Shown: positions 43,920-53,017 of the stretch, piece after piece
How the letters are laid out: each line of letters opens with the position of its first letter
Numbering within the stretch: position 1 is the stretch's first letter
Assembly: GCF_900112395.1 (NCBI RefSeq)
Contig: NZ_FOLN01000004.1
Span: 62,001-126,000 of the forward strand
From: Algibacter lectus
Lineage (GTDB): Bacteria; Bacteroidota; Bacteroidia; Flavobacteriales; Flavobacteriaceae
Length of the DNA: 64,000 nt
Reading direction: 5' to 3'
The notes under the pieces: generated by a model
What the model was told of the DNA's origin: nothing
Seen by the model: only the letters and a program-made list of their open reading frames with translations
Database searches by the model: none
Program-made: the position numbers and the translations under genes

Positions 43920-44483
43920 ATGACGAAACACCGATGCGGATGGTGCGAAGGCGATACTTTATATGAAGCTTATCACGATGAAGAATGGGGTGTTCCCGTT
44001 TATGATGATGCTACACTTTTTGAATTTTTAATTTTAGAAACTTTCCAAGCAGGATTAAGTTGGATTACCATATTACGAAAACGAGAAAACTTCAGGAAAG
44101 CTTTTGATAATTTCGACTATAAAAAAATTGCAACATACGGCCAAGATAAAATGGACGATTTGCTTTTAGATGCTGGCATAATTCGTAATAAATTAAAGGT
44201 TAAAGCTACCGTTACCAATGCTCAAGCTTTTTTAAAAATTCAGGAAGAATTCGGGAGTTTTAGTAAATACATTTGGGAATTTGTAGATGGTAAACCTATT
44301 AAAAACAGCGTTGATATTTACAAAAATGCGCCACCAAACACACCGCTTAGCGATGCCTTAAGTAAGGATTTAAAAAAACGTGGTTTTAAATTTGTTGGTA
44401 GCACGGTTGTTTATGCACATATGCAGGCTACAGGAATGGTTAACGACCACGAAACAAAGTGTTTTAGATACTCCGAAGTTTAA
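43920..44483 (+). CDS. tag: DNA-3-methyladenine glycosylase I
   Basis: 187-residue base-excision-repair glycosylase releasing 3-methyladenine. The N-terminal KHRCGWCEGDTLYEAYHDEEWGVPVYDD holds a zinc ligand cysteine and the conserved HDEEWG; a later ETFQAGLSWITILRKRENFRKAFDNFD is the HhH-family core, and the C-terminal HETKCF supplies further zinc ligands. Length is normal (187 in E. coli). Stand-alone gene. Confidence 0.95.
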   Translation: MTKHRCGWCEGDTLYEAYHDEEWGVPVYDDATLFEFLILETFQAGLSWITILRKRENFRKAFDNFDYKKIATYGQDKMDDLLLDAGIIRNKLKVKATVTNAQAFLKIQEEFGSFSKYIWEFVDGKPIKNSVDIYKNAPPNTPLSDALSKDLKKRGFKFVGSTVVYAHMQATGMVNDHETKCFRYSEV

Positions 44484-44529
44484 TTTTAAAAGTTGTTTTT
44501 ATTAAGAAAAGAATCTCCAAATTTTAAGC

Positions 44530-45192
44530 ATGCCCCATATTAAATCACTCCTCCTTTTAACTTTCATATTTATAAATTTTGAAGCTTTTCCTCAAGAACA
44601 TTTTAGCGCTTTAGGAGAAACAAGTTTTGGCTTAAATAAAAAGGTTTCCGAAACTTACGGAATCAATTTCACGCTAAGATCTCGATATTTTCTTTATAAA
44701 AACGAACAATTAAAATACAACCAACAACAGATTGATCTTTATCATTTTTCAAAGCTAAAACTAGACAAACGTCACAGTTTAAGTTTAGGTGCTTATTACA
44801 GAGCAAGAGACCCGTTTAACAGTGGCAGCAACGAGTTACGCTTTACTCAGCAATTCACATACAAAAAGCAAAGTCCAAACATGCGTTTTAGCCATAGACT
44901 TAGAGCCGAACAACGCTTTCTAAAAAATAAAACTATTTTTAGAGAACGCTATCGTTTTTCGTTAAACCTACCCATAAATAATGATACTTATTTTATTGGA
45001 GCACTAGAAGGTTTATTAAGTTTAACTAAACAAACAACTTTGGAATTAGACGAACGCTCTACAGCGCAATTTGGTTGGCTACTAAGTGATACTTTAAAGC
45101 TACAAGCAGGTTTAGAGCATCGATTAGAAACCTTTAATATAGAACCTCAACACTATGTTTTTGTTTTAACAACAGCTGTTATAAACATTTAA
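44530..45192 (+). CDS. DUF2490 beta-barrel-like exported protein
   Basis: 220 residues, signal peptide (residues ~1-22, ...INFEAFPQ) and then alternating amphipathic strands (NFTLRSRYFLYKNEQLKYNQQQIDLYHFSKLKL, RAEQRFLKNKTIFRERYRFSLNLPI), typical of DUF2490, predicted outer-membrane beta-barrels of unknown function in Bacteroidota. No operon partner is evident; it lies between tag and the two-component genes. Confidence 0.8.
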   Translation: MPHIKSLLLLTFIFINFEAFPQEHFSALGETSFGLNKKVSETYGINFTLRSRYFLYKNEQLKYNQQQIDLYHFSKLKLDKRHSLSLGAYYRARDPFNSGSNELRFTQQFTYKKQSPNMRFSHRLRAEQRFLKNKTIFRERYRFSLNLPINNDTYFIGALEGLLSLTKQTTLELDERSTAQFGWLLSDTLKLQAGLEHRLETFNIEPQHYVFVLTTAVINI

Positions 45193-45314
45193 AATACAAC
45201 ATACCGAGTTTGAGCAGCTATATGTTAAAGCAGTAAACATATTACTCAATTCCTTCATTAAATATTGATGATTGCTTATTTTTACCTTTCCAAATAATAT
45301 CCCTTTTTGCTTTT

Positions 45315-47162
45315 ATGATTGTAAAAAACAAAAGCCTTTGGCAACTTGGCTTTGTCATTTCTCTTTTAATGCTTTTCTCTACCTGTTCTAGGCAAGATAC
45401 GCTTCGTCCTAATATCAAAACTCAGTTAGCAGCATTCGACACGCTAACTTTAACACATCCCGAGCAATCACTCTTAGATTTAGACAGCTTATTAATAGAC
45501 GATAATTTAACCACCTTAGAACGTGCCATGTTATTGTTTAAAAAAGGAGAAGCCTTATACCTAAACGATAAATACCACGAAGCCTTTAATGTGCACCTAA
45601 AAGCGTATGCATTATTTTCTGAACTAAAAGATAAATACAACGAAAGCCGATCATTAATTACCTTAAGCGGTGCTGCTCTGCATATGGGAGATATAGAAAC
45701 GTCTCAAGTTTATGCCTTAAAAGCACTGCATTTGGCGCAATTAATTGGAGATAAACGTGTAGAAGGAAAAGCTTATAACCAGCTTTTTAGCTTGCATTTT
45801 AAATTGAAAGACTACGATAAGGCCTTAACTTATATAAAAGCAACCGATAGCTTGTATTCTAAAACCACAGATACCACATCTATTATTGCCATAAAGAGTA
45901 ATGTTGCTAGTGTTTACCTACAACTTAAACAATACAATAAGGCGCTAACGAGTTACTCTGAGGCTATGTCTTTAAGCCAGTCTAATAGAAACCCAAAAAC
46001 ATTGGTTAGCGTTTTAAATAATATTGGCTACACATATATAGAAGCTGGAGAATATAATATGGCCGAAACATTTTTGAGAGGTGCCATTCAGTTAAATAAA
46101 AACATAAAAGTAATTAATGCCGCACCATACAAAGGGCTTGGTTCTATGTTTTTATTATCTAAAAAAATTGATTCCGCCGAAGTTAACTACATCAAGGCTT
46201 TAAAGATCTACGCAACTAACAATAATGCAAAAGAAGAAATAGAAGTACGCGATAAACTTATAGCAATAGCTATAATGTCTGGCGATTACGTAAAAGCTCT
46301 CGATAATCAAATAGTTAGAGATAGTTTGCAATTAGATGTGAGTCGTTTAGAAAAAAACCGCCTTCTAGATTTTGCTAATGTTAATTACGAAGTCAAACAA
46401 AAGGAAACAGAAATTAATCATCAAAAAGAAATAAATACTAGAAACCAATGGCTTTTAATAAGTACTGTATTATTAGCCGTAATGCTACTTATAGCGACAG
46501 CCTTTTATGTTTATAACACTAAGTTACGCGCGGCTAACAAAGCTTCGAAACTAGAGCAAAGTCTGTTACGTGTGCAAATGAATCCGCATTTTATATTCAA
46601 CACCTTAGCAGCCATTCAAAATATAACTTTAGAAGGAAACCCTGTAAAATCTTCTAATCATATTGCGAAGTTCTCTAAACTTATTCGTCAAAATTTCGAC
46701 TATGTTAGAAAAGAATCTATTACACTAGATAAAGAAATTGCTATGATTTCTAACTATATAGAAACACAACAATTACGCTTTAACAATATATTTACCTATA
46801 CCATCGACATTGAAGATTCTATACATGCTTCTGAAATAAAAGTACCGCCAATGTTATTACAACCTTTTGTTGAAAACGCCATAGAATACGGCTTAAAAGA
46901 GAAAAAGGAAGGTGGAAATCTACTTTTAAAGATTGAAAAAGAACGGCAAGGTTTATTGTTTATAATTCAAGACAATGGCATAGGCCGATCGGCAAAAGCC
47001 AAACAAGAAAAAATAACCGAAGAACTACACGCTACATCCATTTTTATAGAGCGATTAAAAATGAGAAAAAAGGGTGAAGAGAAAACGTTTGTTATCGAAG
47101 ATTTATTTGATAATAACAACACACCAATTGGCACAAAAGTGTTTTTTAAATTAAAATTCTAA
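45315..47162 (+). CDS. TPR-sensor histidine kinase, LytS/YehU type
   Basis: 615 residues. An N-terminal signal-like segment with a possible lipobox (LLMLFSTCSRQD), periplasmic TPR repeats (residues ~60-330), one transmembrane helix (WLLISTVLLAVMLLIATAFYVY, ~375-396), then the His_kinase phospho-acceptor RVQMNPHFIFNTLAAIQ (His near residue 425) and ATPase motifs QPFVENAIEYGLKEKK and IIQDNGIGR. This is the LytTR-partner kinase class. The stop overlaps the start of the next gene by one base (ATG at 47162), so the LytTR regulator is its partner. Stimulus unknown. Confidence 0.85.
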   Translation: MIVKNKSLWQLGFVISLLMLFSTCSRQDTLRPNIKTQLAAFDTLTLTHPEQSLLDLDSLLIDDNLTTLERAMLLFKKGEALYLNDKYHEAFNVHLKAYALFSELKDKYNESRSLITLSGAALHMGDIETSQVYALKALHLAQLIGDKRVEGKAYNQLFSLHFKLKDYDKALTYIKATDSLYSKTTDTTSIIAIKSNVASVYLQLKQYNKALTSYSEAMSLSQSNRNPKTLVSVLNNIGYTYIEAGEYNMAETFLRGAIQLNKNIKVINAAPYKGLGSMFLLSKKIDSAEVNYIKALKIYATNNNAKEEIEVRDKLIAIAIMSGDYVKALDNQIVRDSLQLDVSRLEKNRLLDFANVNYEVKQKETEINHQKEINTRNQWLLISTVLLAVMLLIATAFYVYNTKLRAANKASKLEQSLLRVQMNPHFIFNTLAAIQNITLEGNPVKSSNHIAKFSKLIRQNFDYVRKESITLDKEIAMISNYIETQQLRFNNIFTYTIDIEDSIHASEIKVPPMLLQPFVENAIEYGLKEKKEGGNLLLKIEKERQGLLFIIQDNGIGRSAKAKQEKITEELHATSIFIERLKMRKKGEEKTFVIEDLFDNNNTPIGTKVFFKLKF

Positions 47163-47899
47163 TGATAAAAGCCGTTATAATAGAAGATGAGTTTAATGCT
47201 CTAAACACCTTAGACAAACTTATTAAATACACTCAAAAAGATATTGAGGTTATTGCTAAAATAGATAATATTACAGAAGCAACCACCTTTTTAAAAAGCC
47301 AAACTCCAGACTTGGTATTTATGGATATTGAGCTTATTGGTGGTAATGCGTTTCAAATTTTAGAAGCTTTAGACAGTATTGCTTTCAAAATAATTTTCAC
47401 AACAGCTTATGATGAGTTTGCTATAAAAGCCATTAAATTCGACACTATAGATTACTTGTTAAAACCTATAGATTCCGAAGAGTTATCAGAATGTATAGAC
47501 CGTTTTAGAGTCGCCTTTAAAAAAGAACAAGTTTATAAAAGTGCCATCGATAAGGTTTCGGAAATTAACGAAAAAGAAAACCAAAAAACCCTATTAATTA
47601 AAACAGCCGACGCGCAATATTTTCTTCAAATAAAAGATATTATCCGTTGCCAATCCGATGGTAGTTACACCATTTTTCATACAGTTGATAAAAAAATAAT
47701 GAGTGCGCGCAACCTTAAATACTACGAAAACATTTTAAGCGAACACACTTTTGTTAGAGTACACCAATCGCATCTGGTTAATATCAAATACATAAAAACC
47801 ATTAGCGCAAACAACACAGTATCCCTAACAAACAACGAAAAAATACCAGTTGCCACTCGAAAAAAATCTTATCTAAAACAACTTTTAGACACTTTATAA
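47162..47899 (+). CDS. LytTR-family response regulator
   Basis: 245 residues. Receiver domain with acidic pocket IIEDEF (E8, D9) and phospho-acceptor D55 in LVFMDIELIGG, Lys in IDYLLKPIDSEEL. The C-terminal LytTR DNA-binding domain is ~145-245 (LIKTADAQYFLQIKDIIRCQSDGSYT; FVRVHQSHLVNIKYI). Partner of the upstream TPR kinase, one base overlap. Candidate target is the five-gene island immediately downstream, though no operator could be identified. Confidence 0.9.
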   Translation: MIKAVIIEDEFNALNTLDKLIKYTQKDIEVIAKIDNITEATTFLKSQTPDLVFMDIELIGGNAFQILEALDSIAFKIIFTTAYDEFAIKAIKFDTIDYLLKPIDSEELSECIDRFRVAFKKEQVYKSAIDKVSEINEKENQKTLLIKTADAQYFLQIKDIIRCQSDGSYTIFHTVDKKIMSARNLKYYENILSEHTFVRVHQSHLVNIKYIKTISANNTVSLTNNEKIPVATRKKSYLKQLLDTL

Positions 47900-47962
47900 A
47901 CGCAAATACAAAACGAAAAGTGGCACTTGTAAAACGGTTTTAAAATCATCCCATCCAAGTCT

Positions 47963-47970
47963 TAGTTTTG
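47963..47970 (+). promoter_or_regulatory. Bacteroidota -7 promoter element of the 48-53 kb island
   Basis: TAGTTTTG (TAnnTTTG) 36 bp before the ATG of the disrupted gene; a plausible promoter for the whole island. Confidence 0.45.
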
Positions 47971-48005
47971 AGGTAAATAAACAAATAACCTTAAAATTTA
48001 AAATC

Positions 48006-48416
48006 ATGGGATTAAAATAAAATCGATTTACTAAAACTTTTCAAGAGGAACAATTTCCACAATTAAAAGCTCAAATAATTGAAGCAGCAGGTTTCGATGT
48101 ACCTTTAAATATTGAGTGGACAAAATTGTTTGAAGATCGTTTTTTACACCTTTACAACGACTCTTATCCAAAAATTTATTTCTTACCATTTATTGAAGCC
48201 TTAACCTCTATCACTGCAGACGATATGGGTAAAGAAGCACTTGCTGAAAGCTTAAAAGAAATACACATAACAAATACTCAAGATCACCATAACCCAAGTA
48301 ACGCCTTTAGTTTTTCTAACGGAATTTTAACACTAGACCATAGCCCGATTCTAAATGCGGATGATGTTGATAGCCGTACCAAAGTACTCGTTGATTTATT
48401 AGAAAATAATTTATAA
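48006..48416 (+). pseudogene. Paralogue of the 50135 gene with a stop at codon 5
   Basis: Starts ATG-GGA-TTA-AAA-TAA; the frame then stays open for 131 codons. Read through, it aligns with the first ~135 residues of the protein at 50135-51307 (EDRFLHLYNDSYPKIYFLPFIEALTS against EDRFSHIYNDTFPKIYFLPLIEAFKA; LDHSPILNADDVD against INHSPVINADKIE). The functional copy begins ATG-GGA-CTT-AAA-GAA, so a single GAA to TAA change explains the stop at 48018-48020. The C-terminal DUF6882-like part is absent. Translation from an internal start could still give a shorter product. Confidence 0.75.
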
Positions 48417-48459
48417 GTAAGCGTTTTAATCTGTTGTTTAATTGATAAAAGTTATTGAT

Positions 48460-49431
48460 ATGTCTAAATTTATTTTTTATATTTTTTTAATCGGATTGTT
48501 TTTATCGCTTGTTAGTTGCGGTATTTCTGGAATTGAAGCAAAAAGAGGGCTAATAGCCTATTTAAAAATGCATCATAAAGATAAGTATGAGGTACTTACT
48601 TTTAAAAGAGATTTTAATGCGGCTAGCATGAATCCTGATTTATTTTGGGTAGAATTAAAGCTTAAAGAAAATCCGGATATTGTTATAAACTTTGATTGGA
48701 ATGCGAAAAACAAAGCATTATACATAGCATCACACAACAGACACGACTTAAGTATCGAATCGTTAACACGGTATCAACAACAAGAAATTGTTTTAAGAGA
48801 AGAAATGCACGAAACGTTGGATGCTGATGTTGTAGACATGGAAGTAAATGTGTTTAACCATACCATTAGCATCACTTTAGACAAAGAGCCAACGCAAAGG
48901 GATTTTGAAGCTTTTTCGAGAAAAATTCGTTACGTTTTGCAAGATTACCCAAACACATGGACCCAAGAAGCACATGTAGATTTCAAATTGAAAGACGAAA
49001 AGAAAGGTTTTTACGAACTTATAGTAAAGCCAAATACTTATAACGACAGCAACCTAACGTACAGGTATTACTCCAATGCTATTGTTGCAAATAATGCTGG
49101 ATCTAAAAAGGCAGAACATATTGATCGTGTTATAAAACAAGAATTCGCTAAACCAGATTCTCCTATTTATTTAAATCGCATATGGGTAAACCAATCTAAA
49201 TTAAACAGTTTTTATATCCTTTTTGAAAAACACGAGCCATTGAAAGAAGCTGAAGGAAACAGACACATAACGGAAGCAGTAGGCGTGTATATGGTAAAAA
49301 TGAACTACCCAAACCTAGACATGAAAACCTTAAAATATTACGACTACAAAACCACTCCTAGAGACGGTATCTTCTATTCGCTTATGGATCAATTACCAGA
49401 AGATTATCAATTTCTTATAGAACACCCATAA
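48460..49431 (+). CDS. Predicted lipoprotein of unknown function
   Basis: 323 residues with a lipobox signal peptide (MSKFIFYIFLIGLFLSLVSCGIS, Cys20), so anchored in a membrane. The rest has no recognised domain; it is rich in charged residues and strand-like segments (ANPDIVINFDWNAKNKALYIASHN-like). ATG at 48460 is chosen over an in-frame TTG at 48442 because it begins the signal peptide. It lies in the five-gene island between the pseudogene and a small Sm-like candidate, with 43-bp and 14-bp gaps. Confidence 0.7.
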   Translation: MSKFIFYIFLIGLFLSLVSCGISGIEAKRGLIAYLKMHHKDKYEVLTFKRDFNAASMNPDLFWVELKLKENPDIVINFDWNAKNKALYIASHNRHDLSIESLTRYQQQEIVLREEMHETLDADVVDMEVNVFNHTISITLDKEPTQRDFEAFSRKIRYVLQDYPNTWTQEAHVDFKLKDEKKGFYELIVKPNTYNDSNLTYRYYSNAIVANNAGSKKAEHIDRVIKQEFAKPDSPIYLNRIWVNQSKLNSFYILFEKHEPLKEAEGNRHITEAVGVYMVKMNYPNLDMKTLKYYDYKTTPRDGIFYSLMDQLPEDYQFLIEHP

Positions 49432-49445
49432 CACCAGCTTAAATC

Positions 49446-50102
49446 ATGGAAAAAACATCTTATTATAAAGCGTTTGTAGCCCAAACGCCCGAGGGTATCT
49501 TACAATCTATTTTAAAAAAAGAAGAACCTATTTTAATAGCTATTTCTTTAACCAACGGCAGTTACATAGAAGGTACTCTCCTAGATATTTCAGAAGAAAA
49601 CAAACATCAAAAATCGGTTTGTATTCTTTCAGAAAACGATAACGTATCATTTTTTAACATACACGACATTATTGTTGTAACGGTAAAACAACCTAAAAAA
49701 ATGGTTGTAGAATTATCTAAAGGCGCTATTAGCAGACCTTTATCCTCTACCAATCAAGAACTAACGGTTTTACAGCTTAAACGCTGGTTAAATAATGAAA
49801 AATCACTATTGGGAAATCAAATAAATGATTTAAAAATAGACACACTCAATTTAAAAGAATTAAATAATAGATTGAATGTTCAAGACGTATTTGCTGCACT
49901 GCAAAAAGCTATAAACAATATCACTACAGATAACTTGGGTAAGGAAGCTTATCAAGTACTCGATACTATTGTATTCGAACAAACGGAAACACTTCAACTT
50001 AAAATTCAATCTAAAACATTAATCATATCTCTAGCTATAGATAAGGCTTTGCCTGAAAATCTAGCTAATACTTTAGAAGAAAAGCTTCTTCAAATATTAT
50101 AA
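49446..50102 (+). CDS. Unknown protein with possible Sm-like N-terminus
   Basis: 218 residues. Residues ~15-85 (ILIAISLTNGSYIEGTLLDIS...SVCILSENDNVSFFNIHDIIVVTV) have a beta-strand pattern reminiscent of an Sm/LSm-like barrel, which is a guess. The C-terminal ~80 residues (VFAALQKAINNITTDNLGKEAYQVLDTIVFEQ... NTLEEKLLQIL) weakly resemble the domain shared by the disrupted gene at 48006 and the one at 50135. Not assigned to a family. Part of the island by spacing and orientation. Confidence 0.6.
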   Translation: MEKTSYYKAFVAQTPEGILQSILKKEEPILIAISLTNGSYIEGTLLDISEENKHQKSVCILSENDNVSFFNIHDIIVVTVKQPKKMVVELSKGAISRPLSSTNQELTVLQLKRWLNNEKSLLGNQINDLKIDTLNLKELNNRLNVQDVFAALQKAINNITTDNLGKEAYQVLDTIVFEQTETLQLKIQSKTLIISLAIDKALPENLANTLEEKLLQIL

Positions 50103-50134
50103 AAAAATAAATACACTCTTAAAAAAATAAAATT

Positions 50135-51307
50135 ATGGGACTTAAAGAAAAAAGAATTATCCAAGCCTTTCAAAACGATTTATTTCCAGCATTAGAAACT
50201 GAAATTAACACAGCTGCAGGTTACACTGTACCTTTAAATATTTCATGGAATACCCTTATGGAAGATCGCTTTTCTCATATATACAACGATACATTTCCAA
50301 AAATATATTTTCTTCCATTAATAGAAGCTTTTAAAGCTATTTGCGTAGACACGATGGGTGTTGAACTTTTACAAACCGGATTAAAAGAAGTGGTTATTGT
50401 AAACGAAAACAACGAGCATAACATAGAACGCGCCATTACTTTTGAAGATGGTATTCTAAAAATAAACCACAGCCCAGTTATTAATGCGGATAAGATTGAA
50501 GATAGAGCAGCACGCATTATTTCTTTATTAGAAGATAAATTAGAAGAATTTGCTGAAGGAACTCCTGATACAGCAACTACAGAAACTTCTGCTGCCCCTA
50601 CCGAAAAGAAACAAGAAGCAACAGAAGCTCCTAACAAAATGACAATACAAGAATTGTATAATCAATCGCTTGTTCTTTCTCTAGAAAAACAAGAGATTTT
50701 TAGTGAAATGGTAGAAGGTTTAGCGTGGAGTTGTGATATGCTTGAAGGTAAATTAACTTATGGTGACGATCAGGTTTTTGATATTCAAGTAATAGGAACT
50801 TATGCCGAAAACGAAAAAAGCTGGTTATGGGCATGGGCAAATAAGCAAAGTGGCATTCCAGAAAAGTTTACACAAACATCTTTAGCCATAAAAGCTATTG
50901 GTGAAGCCTACCAAATAGACGACTTAACAAGTCCTAAAATAGAATTAAACTCCGACCCTGGTGCTTATTTTTCAACCATAATCTCTTCTATGTTAAAAGA
51001 GAGTTGCTACGTACCATTAACTTTTAAAGGCCTAACCGTTTATGTTACTGTTACCTCTAAAGAAGCCGATGACAAGGCTAGAACTGCACCTGCTTTAATT
51101 TGTTCTCACTTTACACAAGTTGCAGCAAGCTATAAGTTTCCACATAAATACAGCTTATACTTTTACTTAAAAGCAAAAGGTTACGAAGTAGAACTTCCTG
51201 GTAATAATATTGTTGCTAAAAAGGATGACGATCAAATTCTTGGAATTTTCGATTTAAAAGGAAGACTTATGAAAATTTCTAATTCAAAAATAACAGTTCA
51301 AGCTTAA
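50135..51307 (+). CDS. Two-domain protein with DUF6882-like C-terminus
   Basis: 390 residues, no signal peptide. Residues ~1-135 form the domain duplicated in the disrupted gene at 48006 (ENDLFPALETEIN...EDRFSHIYNDTFPKIYFLPLIEA). A low-complexity Thr/Ala/Glu linker (~140-170) follows, then a domain with DDQVFDIQVIGTYAENEKSWLWAWANK around residues 210-236, which matches the DUF6882 pattern (WxWAWAN). Function of that domain is not known. Cytoplasmic, cotranscribed with the M48 peptidase seven bases later. Confidence 0.7.
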   Translation: MGLKEKRIIQAFQNDLFPALETEINTAAGYTVPLNISWNTLMEDRFSHIYNDTFPKIYFLPLIEAFKAICVDTMGVELLQTGLKEVVIVNENNEHNIERAITFEDGILKINHSPVINADKIEDRAARIISLLEDKLEEFAEGTPDTATTETSAAPTEKKQEATEAPNKMTIQELYNQSLVLSLEKQEIFSEMVEGLAWSCDMLEGKLTYGDDQVFDIQVIGTYAENEKSWLWAWANKQSGIPEKFTQTSLAIKAIGEAYQIDDLTSPKIELNSDPGAYFSTIISSMLKESCYVPLTFKGLTVYVTVTSKEADDKARTAPALICSHFTQVAASYKFPHKYSLYFYLKAKGYEVELPGNNIVAKKDDDQILGIFDLKGRLMKISNSKITVQA

Positions 51308-51314
51308 AAACATT

Positions 51315-52808
51315 ATGGCATATACATCAGAAACTATTTCAGACCTAGAAAAAGAACACCAAGCAGCTTTAAATACAGCTCAGGAAAAAATGATGGCAGA
51401 TTTAAATGAAGCACAAACTTCAGGAAATCACACCAAAATACAAGAAGCAAGTGTTGAGTTTCAAAATATAACAACAGAGCTAGCTCAAGAATACACCAAA
51501 CGCATTGAAGAAATTAATGCTTTAAACCATAAAGCTGTGGCAGATAACGAGCCACAAATCTATACTAATAACCGTGCCAACATCGATTTAAACCTACTAG
51601 TTTACGATGGTGACAGAGATTTTGTTATTGAATTTCAAAAAGACGAATTAATACAAGACACTTTAAAACGTGTAAACGAAAACAGCGGTAAATTTAAGTC
51701 TAGAAAGCACTTACTGAAATCGAGTTTAAGGCTAACTAAAACCTTGGCTCCCATGCTTCATGAAATTGGGGAGCATTGTAAAAACACTTTAAAATTAAAG
51801 GCTGACATTGAGTTTTTTGTATACCAAAGTGACATCTTTAACGCATCATGCTATCCGCCAGACGACAATAAATTATACATTATTTTATCTTCAGGAATTT
51901 TAGAACGTTTCTCTAAAGAAGAATTAACTTTTGTTGTTGGGCACGAAATCGGACATGTCCTTTTCGAACATTTTGATTATCCAGTACGTCAAATTTTAGA
52001 TGAAGGTGAGAACCACTTAGCTCCAATACACGCCATGAAATTATATGCATGGAATAGAAATGCAGAAATAAGTGCAGATAGAGCCGGGTTATTATGCTGT
52101 CAAGATTTTGAAGCTGTAGGCCGTACATTCTTCAAGTTATCTTCTGGAGTTACAACAGATTCTTTAGATTTTCAACTTAATGCTTACATCGAACAATTTG
52201 TAGATCTCGAAGAAGTTTTAAACGATGCCAATCACGACCCTTCCGATTGGTATAGCAGTCATCCATTTAGTCCTTTACGAATTAAGGCTTTGGAGCTTTT
52301 TAACAAAAGTGAAACCTATGCTGAATTTAACACAAACATTACCGGTGAAATTACAGAGGAAGCTATGGAAGTTGAAATTAAACGTATTATGTCGTTAATG
52401 GAACCTGAAAACCTAGATGATGAAAGCGAACATTCTGAAAAAATTCAACGATTAATGTTCTTAGGTGGTTACTTAATTTCGAATGCCGATGGCGTTGTAG
52501 ACGATTCTGAAATACAAGCATTAAGTAGTATTGTTGCTCCTAAAATTTTCGCTAATTGTATGATGACTATCAAAGGCCTTACAGAAGATGAAATGATAGA
52601 CGAAGTACAACAACTTACCAAAGATTTAGATATTGTATTATCCGTAATGCAAAAACTAAATATTCTTAGAGATTTATCTATTATATCGTATGCCGACGGA
52701 GAAATAGATGATAGTGAAATTAATGTTTTACACAATTTGGCAAGGCTTTTATATATTAACACAGATTTTATAGATCGTGTTATTAGTGATGCACAAGGTG
52801 TAAATTAG
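51315..52808 (+). CDS. M48-type metallopeptidase fused to a TerB-like domain
   Basis: 497 residues without an obvious transmembrane helix. Residues ~85-270 contain an M48-type peptidase core with zinc motif VVGHEIGHVLFEH (HExxH near residue 210) and the downstream third ligand Glu in EISADRAG (~251). The C-terminal ~130 residues (LMFLGGYLISNADGVVDDSEIQAL and IISYADGEIDDSEINVL) match the TerB/tellurite-resistance fold with its paired acidic ADGxxDxxE motifs. The N-terminus (~1-70) is coiled coil. M48 and TerB in one chain is unusual. Role and target unknown; it closes the island before a terminator. Confidence 0.8.
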   Translation: MAYTSETISDLEKEHQAALNTAQEKMMADLNEAQTSGNHTKIQEASVEFQNITTELAQEYTKRIEEINALNHKAVADNEPQIYTNNRANIDLNLLVYDGDRDFVIEFQKDELIQDTLKRVNENSGKFKSRKHLLKSSLRLTKTLAPMLHEIGEHCKNTLKLKADIEFFVYQSDIFNASCYPPDDNKLYIILSSGILERFSKEELTFVVGHEIGHVLFEHFDYPVRQILDEGENHLAPIHAMKLYAWNRNAEISADRAGLLCCQDFEAVGRTFFKLSSGVTTDSLDFQLNAYIEQFVDLEEVLNDANHDPSDWYSSHPFSPLRIKALELFNKSETYAEFNTNITGEITEEAMEVEIKRIMSLMEPENLDDESEHSEKIQRLMFLGGYLISNADGVVDDSEIQALSSIVAPKIFANCMMTIKGLTEDEMIDEVQQLTKDLDIVLSVMQKLNILRDLSIISYADGEIDDSEINVLHNLARLLYINTDFIDRVISDAQGVN

Positions 52809-52854
52809 TTAGTGTTTTAAGGATGTAAATTCTTAAAACAGTTTTTCCACAATA

Positions 52855-52886
52855 AAAGGTAGTAATTTAGTTTACTGCCTTTTTTG
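52855..52886 (+). terminator. Rho-independent terminator of the accessory island
   Basis: Stem AAGGTAGTAA / TTACTGCCTT (one G-T pair) followed by TTTTT, about 47 bp after the M48-TerB stop. Confidence 0.75.
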
Positions 52887-52963
52887 TTTTCATAAAAACA
52901 GCTTAGTTGGATATACAAATAGACTAATAATATAGAAAAAGCTGCTAATTAATTTTTTATCAA

Positions 52964-52995
52964 TATCTTTAGAGAACCAAATTGGTTAACCAATT
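52964..52995 (+). promoter_or_regulatory. Promoter with a 16-bp palindromic operator before the alginate lyase
   Basis: TATCTTTA (52964-52971) is one base off TAnnTTTG. Nine bases downstream, AATTGGTTAACCAATT (52980-52995) is a perfect 16-bp palindrome whose centre matches TnGTnnACnA-like sites bound by GntR/FadR-type repressors. Its place just after the -7 element suits steric repression. The lyase start is at 53018. No such regulator is encoded in the window. Confidence 0.55.
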
Positions 52996-53017
52996 AAAAC
53001 AACTCTAAACTAATTGC

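Noticed and set aside
47162-52808. Claiming that the LytTR regulator controls the five-gene island
   Set aside because: Adjacency is the only support; no repeated LytTR binding motif was found upstream of 48006.
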